This document shows positions 8,922 through 18,937 of a stretch of DNA of 34,333 nt, piece after piece. Every line of letters begins with the position of its first letter. The first letter of the stretch is position 1. Source of the DNA: IDS-8 sp964491485 (lineage in GTDB: Bacteria; Pseudomonadota; Gammaproteobacteria; Steroidobacterales; Woeseiaceae); assembly GCA_964491485.1 (NCBI GenBank), contig CAZBGV010000028.1:1-34333 (forward strand). The letters run 5' to 3'. The translations under genes were made by a program, and so were the position numbers. The notes beneath the pieces are model-generated. The model was not told where the DNA came from. It was given only the letters and a program-made list of their open reading frames with translations, and ran no database searches.

Positions 8922-9394
8922 CCGCTTACTTCCTGCTGCGCTACCTGCACGTCATCGGCGCCGCGGTGCTGCTCGGCACCGGGGCAGGCATCGCCTTCTT
9001 CATGCTGCTCGCGCACCGCACGGGCAACGCTGCGGTGGTCGCGGCCGTCGCGCGCATGGTGGTAATCGCCGATTTCCTGTTCACGGCGAGCGCGGTCGTC
9101 GTACAGCCCGCTACCGGGCTCGCGCTCGCCTCGCTCCGCGGCTATCCCGTGCTCTCCGGCTGGATCGGGCTCTCGATTCTCCTGTACCTCTTCGTCGGCG
9201 CGTTCTGGCTGCCGGTCGTGTGGATGCAGATGCGCATGCGCGACCTCGCGGCCGCGGCGGCCGCGCGCGGCGCGCCCCTCCCCGCACGCTACCACCGGCT
9301 GTTCCGGCTGTGGTTCGCGTTCGGCTTCCCGGCGTTCGGGGCGGTGCTCGCCATCTTCTGGCTGATGATCCGGAAACCCGTGCTGCCCGCCTGA
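8918..9394 (+). CDS. DUF2269-family integral membrane protein
   Basis: A 158-residue inner-membrane protein with four likely hydrophobic helices (roughly 3-25, 45-65, 75-98 and 130-153). The opening YFLLRYLHVIGAAVLLGTG and the later WMQMRMRDLA are typical of the DUF2269 group as I remember it. The proposed start is TTG at 8918, which overlaps the preceding stop as TTGA, so translation would be coupled; no ATG lies near the N-terminus in this frame. In other proteobacteria such proteins often sit beside SDR/DoxX-like fusions, as here, suggesting a shared membrane function that remains undefined. It is convergent with accA. Confidence 0.8.
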   Translation: MTAYFLLRYLHVIGAAVLLGTGAGIAFFMLLAHRTGNAAVVAAVARMVVIADFLFTASAVVVQPATGLALASLRGYPVLSGWIGLSILLYLFVGAFWLPVVWMQMRMRDLAAAAAARGAPLPARYHRLFRLWFAFGFPAFGAVLAIFWLMIRKPVLPA

Positions 9395-9422
9395 GGCACC
9401 ACGCGCATCGGGACGGTGCCTC
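9393..9422. terminator. Hairpin between convergent DUF2269 gene and accA
   Basis: GAGGCACC (9393-9400) and GGTGCCTC (9415-9422) form a perfect 8-bp stem around a 14-base loop, overlapping the end of the plus-strand gene. A second short self-complementary stretch lies near 9440-9454. No T-run follows on either strand, so a bidirectional role is plausible but not proven. Confidence 0.35.
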
Positions 9423-9467
9423 TCGTGCCGCGGCCGGTCGCGCGCAATGCGCGCTCCTGCCTGCGGG

Positions 9468-10424
9468 CTACTCCTTGAAGCGGCCGAAGGAGACGAGGCG
9501 CGCCTGGCGCTCTGCGAGCAGCTCGTCCGCGTCGAGCCGCTCGAGGTCGTCGAGATGCTTGAGGAGCGCATTGCGGATGACTTCGGCCATCGCCCGCGGG
9601 TCACGGTGCGCGGCCCCGAGCGGCTCCGGCAGCACCTCGTCGACGAGGCCGAACTCGCTCAGGTTGGCCGCGGTGATGCGCATCGCCTCCGCCGCCTCCT
9701 CGGCCTTTTCGGCGCTCTTCCACAGGATGGAGGCGCAGCCCTCCGGCGAGATGACGGAGTAGATGGCGTACTGGAGCATGAGCAGGCGATCGGCCACGCC
9801 GATCGCGAGCGCCCCGCCCGAGCCGCCCTCCCCGATCACCACGCTGACGATGGGCGTACGCAGCGTGGACATGAGGTACAGGCTCGAGGCAATCGCCTCG
9901 CTCTGGCCGCGCTCCTCCGCGCCGACGCCGGGATAGGCTCCGGGCGTGTCGATGAAAGTGACGATGGGCAGCGAAAATTTCTCGGCGAGCTTCATCAGGC
10001 GCTGCGCCTTGCGATAGCCCTCCGGCTTCGGCATGCCATAGTTGCGGCGCACGCGCTCCTTCGTGTCGCGTCCCTTCTGGTGGCCGATGAACAGGATCGC
10101 GCGCCCGTCGAGGCGGCCGACGCCGCCCACGATCGCCGGATCGTCGGCGTACATGCGATCGCCGTGCAGCTCCTGGAAATCCGGCGCGAGGATTTCGAGA
10201 TAATCGAGCGTATGCGGCCGCATCGGGTGGCGCGCGACCTGCGCGATCTGCCAGGGCGAGAGCTTGGAGAAAATGCTCTTCGTCAGCCCCTCGACCTTGT
10301 CCTTGAGCTTCCCGATCTCCTCGGAGAGATTGATCTCGGAGTCGTCGCCGACCATGCGCAGCTCGGCGATCTTCGCTTCCAGCTCCGCGATCGGCTGCTC
10401 GAAATCGAGAAATTTCAGGTCCAT
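9468..10424 (-). CDS. accA: Acetyl-CoA carboxylase carboxyltransferase subunit alpha
   Basis: AccA pairs with AccD to transfer the carboxyl group from biotin to acetyl-CoA, making malonyl-CoA, the first committed step of fatty-acid synthesis. The 318-residue product has the family start MDLKFLDFEQP and the C-terminal crotonase-like carboxyltransferase fold, with PVVTFIDTPGA-like (LPIVTFIDTPGAYPG), GEGGSGGALAIG and VISPEGCASILWK. The ATG at 10424 is preceded by AAGGAA at a good distance; the open frame reaches eight codons further but without family similarity. Next to dnaE, as in Xanthomonas and Pseudomonas, with a 90-bp gap between. Confidence 0.98.
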   Translation of the reverse strand: MDLKFLDFEQPIAELEAKIAELRMVGDDSEINLSEEIGKLKDKVEGLTKSIFSKLSPWQIAQVARHPMRPHTLDYLEILAPDFQELHGDRMYADDPAIVGGVGRLDGRAILFIGHQKGRDTKERVRRNYGMPKPEGYRKAQRLMKLAEKFSLPIVTFIDTPGAYPGVGAEERGQSEAIASSLYLMSTLRTPIVSVVIGEGGSGGALAIGVADRLLMLQYAIYSVISPEGCASILWKSAEKAEEAAEAMRITAANLSEFGLVDEVLPEPLGAAHRDPRAMAEVIRNALLKHLDDLERLDADELLAERQARLVSFGRFKE

Positions 10425-10466
10425 CGGGTTCCTTCGTCGCCGGGGCACCGGGCAAACCGGTCGACC

Positions 10467-10496
10467 ACTCTACACAACCGGCGAAACCGCCCGCAA
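10467..10496 (-). promoter_or_regulatory. Candidate promoter for accA
   Basis: On the minus strand TTGCGG (10496-10491) and TAGAGT (10472-10467) are 18 bases apart within the 90-bp dnaE-accA gap. The leader to the accA ATG would be about 36 bases. Each hexamer has four matches to consensus, so this is a tentative call. Confidence 0.3.
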
Positions 10497-10514
10497 ACGC
10501 ATGATCAAGAAACG

Positions 10515-14041
<3,527 letters not shown>

Positions 14042-14042
<1 letters not shown>

Positions 14043-14716
14043 CAGCCGGCCGCCGGGGCGAGCTCCGACAAGGCGCCGCTTTCCGCGAGCGCTTCCGCCG
14101 CGGCGTCGTCGTCGAGCCAGGGTCCGCTGAACGGCCGGAAGCTCATCCGGTGCTGGCGGCAGGGACCGAAGCGCTCGATGCAAGCGCGGTGCTCGCGGGT
14201 CGCATAACCCTTGTGGCGGCGAAAGCCGTAGGCCGGGTAAAGGCGGTCCATGCGGCACATGATGCGGTCGCGATAAACCTTGGCCATGATCGAAGCGGCG
14301 CTGATCGAGCGCACGGTGTCGTCGCCGCGCACGATCGCCCGGCCGGGCAGAGTCACTCCGTTGAACTCGAGCGAAGGCAGGCAGTTGCCGTCGATCTCGA
14401 CGCCCGAGGGACGCACGCGCAGCCCCAGGATCGCGCGGCGCATGGCGAGCCAGGTCGCACCGAGGATGTTGAGCCGGTCGATCTCCGCGGCATCCGCCCA
14501 GGCGACCGACCATGCGAGTGCGCGTTGTTCAATGAGCCCGGCGAGGTATTCGCGGCGCTCAGGCTCGAGCTGCTTGGAATCGGCGAGGCCGTGGATGCGG
14601 CGACGGCGGTCGAGGATCACCGCGGCGGCCACGACCGGCCCCGCCAGCGGCCCGCGCCCGGCCTCGTCGACGCCGGCGATGAGCCGGCGCTTGCCTTCTC
14701 CCCTTTGCAATGTCAC
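14042..14716 (-). CDS. rnhB: Ribonuclease HII
   Basis: RNase HII cuts RNA in RNA-DNA hybrids and starts ribonucleotide excision repair. The 224-residue product contains the signature AGVDEAGRGPLAGPV, with catalytic D17 and E18, and LADSKQL. It also has SISAASIMAKVYRDRIM with the remaining acidic residues, and HKGYATREH, common in the proteobacterial enzymes. The start is the GTG at 14716, which overlaps the lpxB stop by four bases (GTGA). A much longer open frame continues upstream but it is antisense-free shadow sequence inside lpxB. The coupling lpxB-rnhB-dnaE is conserved in gammaproteobacteria. Confidence 0.96.
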
Positions 14717-15855
14717 CCAACCAGCTCGAGGACCGCCCGTGCCGCGAGCCGGTCCGCGCCCCTCGCCAACCGGTCCCGCAGTGTAGCAAATTCGCGCCGC
14801 ACCGCCGCGCGCCGTTCCGGGTCGGCGAGCAGCGCTTGCACGGCGCCGGCGAGCGCCTCCGGGTTCGCCTCGCCCTGCAGGAATTCCGGCACCATCGGCT
14901 CGTCGGTCAGGAGGTTCGGCAGCGTGAAGTGGCGCACCTTGACGAGCTTCAGTCCCCTGGCGAGGGCGTAGGTCGCGCGGGCGAGGCGATAGGCGGCGAC
15001 CATCGGCCGGCCGATCAGCGCCGCCTCGAGGGCCGCCGTGCCTGACGCGACCAGCACGACGTCGGATGCCGCGATCGCCGTGTGCGCGTTGCCGTCGAGC
15101 AGTCGGAATGCGTCCGCGACGCCGGCCTGCGCGAGCATCGGCCGAAACAGCGCGGCAATCTCCGGCGTCGCCATCGGCGCGACGCAGGCGAGCCCCGGCC
15201 GGGCAGCCGCGAGGCGCCGGCACGCGGCGGCGAACACCGGGCCCAGGCGCGCGACTTCGCCGCGGCGGCTGCCGGGCAGCACCGCGAGCACCTCCGCATC
15301 TTCCGCGATCCCGAGCTCGTCGCGCGCCGGGGCCGGCGGCAGGCCGTGCACCAGCTTGTCGGCGAGTGGGTGCCCGACGAACTCGGCGGCCAGCCCGTGC
15401 GCGTCGTAGAACGCCTTTTCGAACGGCAGCAGGCACAGCACCTTGTCGGCGGCGCGCGCGATCTTCGCCAGGCGGCCCTGCCGCCAGGCCCACACCTGCG
15501 GGCTCACGTACTGCACGGTGCGGATGGACGCGCGCTTGAGCGCGATCTCGAGCCCGAGGTTGAAGTCGGGCGAATCGATGCCGACGAAGACGTCCGGGCG
15601 CTTGTCGAGCCAGCGGCGCACCAGGCGGCGGCGCAGCGCGATGAGGCGCGGCAGCTCCCGCAGCGGCTCGACCAGGCCCATTACCGCAAGCTCGTGCGAA
15701 TCCGCGAGCACCTCGCAGCCCTCGGCGCGCATCAGCGGCCCGGCGACCCCCTCGCAGGTCACGTCGGGCGCGAGCGCTTTCAGCTCACGGACGAGCCCCG
15801 CGCCGAGGCGGTCCCCGGATGCCTCGCCGGCGACGAGTGCGACGGTCAGGCCCAT
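14713..15855 (-). CDS. lpxB: Lipid-A-disaccharide synthase
   Basis: LpxB, a peripheral inner-membrane GT19 glycosyltransferase, joins UDP-diacylglucosamine and lipid X to form the lipid A disaccharide. The 380-residue product begins with VALVAGEASGDRLG (5-18) and contains FVGIDSPDFN, QYVSPQVWAW, LPFEKAFY, VGHPLAD, LPGSRRGEV and VASGTAALEAALIG, all characteristic. The ATG at 15855 lies only six bases from the end of a palindromic element. The AGGA eight bases before the start falls inside that element's terminal repeat, so the mobile-like sequence appears to supply the ribosome binding site. The rnhB start overlaps its stop. Confidence 0.97.
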   Translation of the reverse strand: MGLTVALVAGEASGDRLGAGLVRELKALAPDVTCEGVAGPLMRAEGCEVLADSHELAVMGLVEPLRELPRLIALRRRLVRRWLDKRPDVFVGIDSPDFNLGLEIALKRASIRTVQYVSPQVWAWRQGRLAKIARAADKVLCLLPFEKAFYDAHGLAAEFVGHPLADKLVHGLPPAPARDELGIAEDAEVLAVLPGSRRGEVARLGPVFAAACRRLAAARPGLACVAPMATPEIAALFRPMLAQAGVADAFRLLDGNAHTAIAASDVVLVASGTAALEAALIGRPMVAAYRLARATYALARGLKLVKVRHFTLPNLLTDEPMVPEFLQGEANPEALAGAVQALLADPERRAAVRREFATLRDRLARGADRLAARAVLELVG

Positions 15856-15861
15856 CGCCAG

Positions 15862-16018
15862 TGTCCTGTCCGGTTAATGCCTTGAATGGATTTCGCGCCA
15901 CTTTTTTCGTCCTGCAAGGCGTGCCGACGAGGCATAGCCGGGACTATGGCGAGGAGGCACAACGACGCAGGGCGGAAAAAGGGGCCGAAATACATCAAGG
16001 AATCAGCCGGACAGGACA
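15862..16018. mobile_element. 157-bp palindromic MITE-like element between lpxA and lpxB
   Basis: The whole stretch is an imperfect inverted repeat. The ends TGTCCTGTCCGG (15862-15873) and CCGGACAGGACA (16007-16018) are exact reverse complements, and similarity continues inward through TGCCTTGA/TTCCTTGA-like, ATTTCG and TTTTTTCGTCCTGC/TTTTTCCGCCCTGC-like segments. The centre is CATAG-ccggga-CTATG (15933-15948). CCAG directly repeats at 15858-15861 and 16019-16022, possibly a 4-bp target duplication. It encodes nothing. It begins 5 bases after the lpxA stop and ends 6 bases before the lpxB ATG, so lpxA-lpxB mRNA would carry a hairpin of about 70 paired positions per arm. It resembles non-autonomous palindromic elements mobilised in trans; the family is not identified. 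Confidence 0.8.
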
Positions 16019-16023
16019 CCAGG

Positions 16024-16797
16024 TTACCGGGTGAGACCGCGTTCGGAGGCCCGCAGGGAGTCCAGGAAGATGCCGAGCTCGGGCTGGTCGGGGACGAGCG
16101 CCTCGATGCGCTCTATGGCTTCCGTGAGCTTCAGCCCCTGGCGGTACACGATGCGATAGGCGTTCTTGATGTTGCGGATCTGTTCCGCCGTGAAACCGCG
16201 CCGCTTCAGCCCTTCGCTGTTGATGCCGCGCGGCTCCGCCGGCTGGCCGGTGATCATGACGTAGGCCGGCACGTCCTGGTTCACGCCGGCGTACATGCCG
16301 AGAAAGCTGTGCGCGCCTACCCGGCAGAACTGGTGCGCGCCCGAGAAGCCCGCGAGGATCACCCAGTCGCCGATGTGCACGTGCCCGCCGAGCGTCGCGT
16401 TGTTCGCGAACACGGTGTGACTGCCGATGCGGCAGTCGTGCGCGATGTGCACGTAAGCCATGATCCAGTTGTCATCGCCGATCACGGTTTCGCCCGCGTC
16501 CTGCACCGTCCCGCGGCTGATCGTGCAGTACTCGCGAATGGTGTTGCCGTCGCCGATCGTGAGGCGCGTCGACTCGCCCGCGTATTTCTTGTCCTGCGGA
16601 TCGTCGCCGATGGAGGCGAACTGGTAGATGCGATTGTTCCTGCCGATCACCGTCGGACCCTTGATCACGACGTGTCCGGCGACCCGCGTGCCGCTGCCGA
16701 TGCTCACGTCGTCGCCGATGATCGTGTAGGGGCCGATCTCGACGTCCTCGGCCAGCTCTGCAGAAGCGGCCACGATGGCAGTCGGGTGAACCCTCAT
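16024..16797 (-). CDS. lpxA: Acyl-ACP--UDP-N-acetylglucosamine O-acyltransferase
   Basis: LpxA transfers a 3-hydroxyacyl chain from ACP to UDP-GlcNAc, the first step of lipid A synthesis in the cytoplasm. The 257-residue protein is a left-handed beta-helix built of hexapeptide repeats (for example VEIGPYTIIGDDVSIG), followed by a helical C-terminal part. The catalytic His lies in VHIAHDC (H120, equivalent to H125 of E. coli), and GAHQFCRVG and GINSEGLKRRGF are family-typical. The start overlaps the fabZ stop by four bases. Its stop lies at the edge of the palindromic element that separates it from lpxB. Confidence 0.97.
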   Translation of the reverse strand: MRVHPTAIVAASAELAEDVEIGPYTIIGDDVSIGSGTRVAGHVVIKGPTVIGRNNRIYQFASIGDDPQDKKYAGESTRLTIGDGNTIREYCTISRGTVQDAGETVIGDDNWIMAYVHIAHDCRIGSHTVFANNATLGGHVHIGDWVILAGFSGAHQFCRVGAHSFLGMYAGVNQDVPAYVMITGQPAEPRGINSEGLKRRGFTAEQIRNIKNAYRIVYRQGLKLTEAIERIEALVPDQPELGIFLDSLRASERGLTR

Positions 16798-17249
16798 GAC
16801 GCCGCTCCGGGGGCGCAGGCGATCTTCGCCGTGACCGCGACGGCGGCGCCCACGCGCGCCTCGCAGTCGTAGAACCAGACGTTACGCTTCACCTTCTCCA
16901 CTACCACGCGCAGCTCGAGCACGTCGCCCGGAACGACCGGCCGCCGGAAGCGCGCCTCGCTGATGCCGCCGAGATAGTAGATGAGCCCGGGGTCGCGGTC
17001 GCGGTGGGTCATGTAGGACAGCACGCCGCCGGCCTGCGCCAGCGCTTCGATGATCAGGACGCCCGGCATCACCGGGCGGCCCGGGAAGTGCCCCTGGAAA
17101 TACGGCTCGTTCAGCGTCACGTTCTTAACGGCCGTGATCGATTCGCCCGGAACGAATTCCGTGACCGCGTCGATCAGGAGAAACGGATAGCGATGCGGGA
17201 TCAGCCGCATGATCCCGATCGCGTCGAGCTTGACTGCCGTGTCGCTCAT
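16794..17249 (-). CDS. fabZ: 3-hydroxyacyl-ACP dehydratase FabZ
   Basis: FabZ dehydrates 3-hydroxyacyl-ACP in fatty-acid elongation and competes with LpxA and LpxD for the same substrate, which explains its conserved place between them. The 151-residue hot-dog-fold protein has LIPHRYPFLLID (16-27) and GHFPGRPVMPGVLIIEALAQ with the catalytic pair H54 and E68. Both ends overlap neighbours by four bases (lpxD stop side and lpxA start side), a tightly coupled arrangement. Confidence 0.97.
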   Translation of the reverse strand: MSDTAVKLDAIGIMRLIPHRYPFLLIDAVTEFVPGESITAVKNVTLNEPYFQGHFPGRPVMPGVLIIEALAQAGGVLSYMTHRDRDPGLIYYLGGISEARFRRPVVPGDVLELRVVVEKVKRNVWFYDCEARVGAAVAVTAKIACAPGAAS

Positions 17250-18265
17250 GATTCCTGCTCGCCTCCCTCGAGCGCGCGCACGCGCCGCGCCAGCTCGTCG
17301 AGCCGGCGGAACCTCGCCACCTTGCGCTTCCAGACCTTGTCCTTTTCCGCCGGGAAGCTCCCCGTATAGAAGCCCGGCTCGTGGATGTCCTTCGAGATCA
17401 TCGTCGCCCCGCCCACGACGACGTCGTCGCAGATGGTGATGTGTCCCACGACCCCCGACTGTCCGCCGAACATGCAGCGCCTGCCGACGATGGTGCTGCC
17501 GGAGATGCCCGACAGCGCCGCCATGGCGGTATGTTCCCCGAGGCGCACGTTGTGTGCAATCTGGATCAGGTTGTCCAGGCGCACACCGTTCTCGATCACG
17601 GTGTCCTCGATGGCCCCGCGATCGACGGTCGTGTTCGCGCCGATCTCCACGTCGTCGCCGATCCGCACGCCGCCGATCTGCGGCACTTTGACCCAGCCGG
17701 TATCGCTCGGCGCGTTGCCGAAGCCGTCCGACCCGAGCACCGCGCCCGGATGCACGATGCAGCGTTCGCCGAGCACGACGTCCTGCACGAGCGTCACGTT
17801 CGCGTGCAGGCGCGTGTACGCGCCGATCCGGCAGCGCGGACCGACGACGGTATTGGGGCCGATCGCCGCGTGCGCGCCGATCGTGCTGCCCGGGCCGATC
17901 ACCGCATGCGGGCCGATGTGCGCGCTGGTATCCACCTCGGCCGACGGGTCCACGACGGCGGACGCGTGCCGCCCCGGCGGCCGCACCTCGGGCGGGTGCA
18001 GCAGCGTCGCGATGCGCGCAAACGCGAGATAGGGCTCATCGGCGAGCAACGCGGGGACCGGACAATCCTTCGCGTCCGCCTCGCGTAACACGACGGCACC
18101 GGCGCGGGTCCGCTTGAGCTCCTCGCGATAGGCGGGATTGGAGAAGAAGCTCAGGCTCTCCGGACCTGCATTCGCCAGCGTCGCCACATGCGTGACGACG
18201 GTTGCCGGGTCACCGACGACCTCGCAGCCGAAGCGTATGGCCAGATCGCCCAGTTGTGCCTGCAT
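17246..18265 (-). CDS. lpxD: UDP-3-O-(3-hydroxyacyl)glucosamine N-acyltransferase
   Basis: LpxD adds the N-linked hydroxyacyl chain to UDP-3-O-acyl-glucosamine, the third step of lipid A synthesis. The 339-residue product has an N-terminal uridine-binding domain (about 1-100, with LSFFSNPAYREEL) and a hexapeptide-repeat beta-helix (about 105-300) with the catalytic His in IQIAHNV (H238), then a short helical tail. The ATG at 18265 gives the usual MxxxLGDLA start and has GGGAG six bases upstream; the frame extends eight codons further but lacks family similarity. A good sigma-70 promoter lies just upstream. Confidence 0.96.
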   Translation of the reverse strand: MQAQLGDLAIRFGCEVVGDPATVVTHVATLANAGPESLSFFSNPAYREELKRTRAGAVVLREADAKDCPVPALLADEPYLAFARIATLLHPPEVRPPGRHASAVVDPSAEVDTSAHIGPHAVIGPGSTIGAHAAIGPNTVVGPRCRIGAYTRLHANVTLVQDVVLGERCIVHPGAVLGSDGFGNAPSDTGWVKVPQIGGVRIGDDVEIGANTTVDRGAIEDTVIENGVRLDNLIQIAHNVRLGEHTAMAALSGISGSTIVGRRCMFGGQSGVVGHITICDDVVVGGATMISKDIHEPGFYTGSFPAEKDKVWKRKVARFRRLDELARRVRALEGGEQES

Positions 18266-18297
18266 CCGCGACTCCCGCACGCGCCCCACGGGCGGCT

Positions 18298-18327
18298 ATT
18301 ATGCGGGCGTCGCGGGCGTCATGTCAT
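18298..18327 (-). promoter_or_regulatory. Sigma-70-type promoter upstream of lpxD
   Basis: In the 96-bp ompH-lpxD gap the minus strand reads ATGACA (18327-18322), 18 bases, CATAAT (18303-18298); each hexamer matches consensus in five of six positions. Transcription would start near 18291, about 25 bases before the lpxD ATG and its SD. It would drive lpxD-fabZ-lpxA-(element)-lpxB-rnhB-dnaE. Confidence 0.55.
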
Positions 18328-18361
18328 GGCCGCACGCCGCAGGGGATCATGCCCGCGCTCG

Positions 18362-18922
18362 CTACCGTCCGCCGGTGTCGCCGCTCTTGCCGCCGGATGC
18401 CTCGAAGCTCTTCTGCATCGCCTCGAGCACGGCTTCGGTGATGTTCACGGCCGAGCTCGCGTACAGGACGCCGTCGCCCATGACGAGGTCGAATCCCGCC
18501 GACTGCGCGTAATCCTGCACCTCTTTCAGCAGCGAGCGCTGCAGGTTGCCGATTTCCTCGTTACGGCGCAGGTTCAGGTCCTCGCGAAACTCGTCCTGCA
18601 TGCGCTGCAGGTCGCGCTGCATGTCGCGCAGCTCCCTTTCGGTGTTGCGGCGCTCGGTCTCACCCATGACGGCCGCGTCGCGGTTCGCCTTGTTGGTGAG
18701 ATCCTCGAACTCCTTCTGCTTCGCGAGGATCGTTCGCTGCCGCGGTGCGAATTCCTCCTGGAGCGCCTCCATCGCGACCTTCGCCTGCGGCGACTGCTCC
18801 ATCAGCACATTGATGTTGACGACGCCGATCTTGACCTCCTGCGCACGCACCGGCAGGGCCAGCGCGGGTACAAGCAGCAGCGCGGCGAGCGCACTCCACA
18901 TCGATTGCCTTGCCAAAGTCAT
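18362..18922 (-). CDS. skp: OmpH/Skp-family periplasmic chaperone
   Basis: Skp-type chaperones bind unfolded outer-membrane proteins in the periplasm and deliver them to the Bam complex. The 186-residue precursor has a signal peptide (hydrophobic core LAALLLVPALALP, likely cut after VRA just before QEVKIG), a beta strand KIGVVNINVL, a long charged coiled coil (about 50-130) and a C-terminal strand region with AGFDLVMGDGVLYAS. The ATG at 18922 is preferred because GGATGAG precedes it; an in-frame ATG at 18934 is possible and would lie three bases after the bamA stop. It follows bamA, as in most gammaproteobacteria. Confidence 0.93.
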   Translation of the reverse strand: MTLARQSMWSALAALLLVPALALPVRAQEVKIGVVNINVLMEQSPQAKVAMEALQEEFAPRQRTILAKQKEFEDLTNKANRDAAVMGETERRNTERELRDMQRDLQRMQDEFREDLNLRRNEEIGNLQRSLLKEVQDYAQSAGFDLVMGDGVLYASSAVNITEAVLEAMQKSFEASGGKSGDTGGR

Positions 18923-18937
18923 ACTCTCATCCATTGG

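Noticed and set aside
14717..15493. Upstream extension of rnhB within lpxB
   Set aside because: RNase HII similarity starts at the GTG at 14716; the upstream frame is an lpxB shadow.
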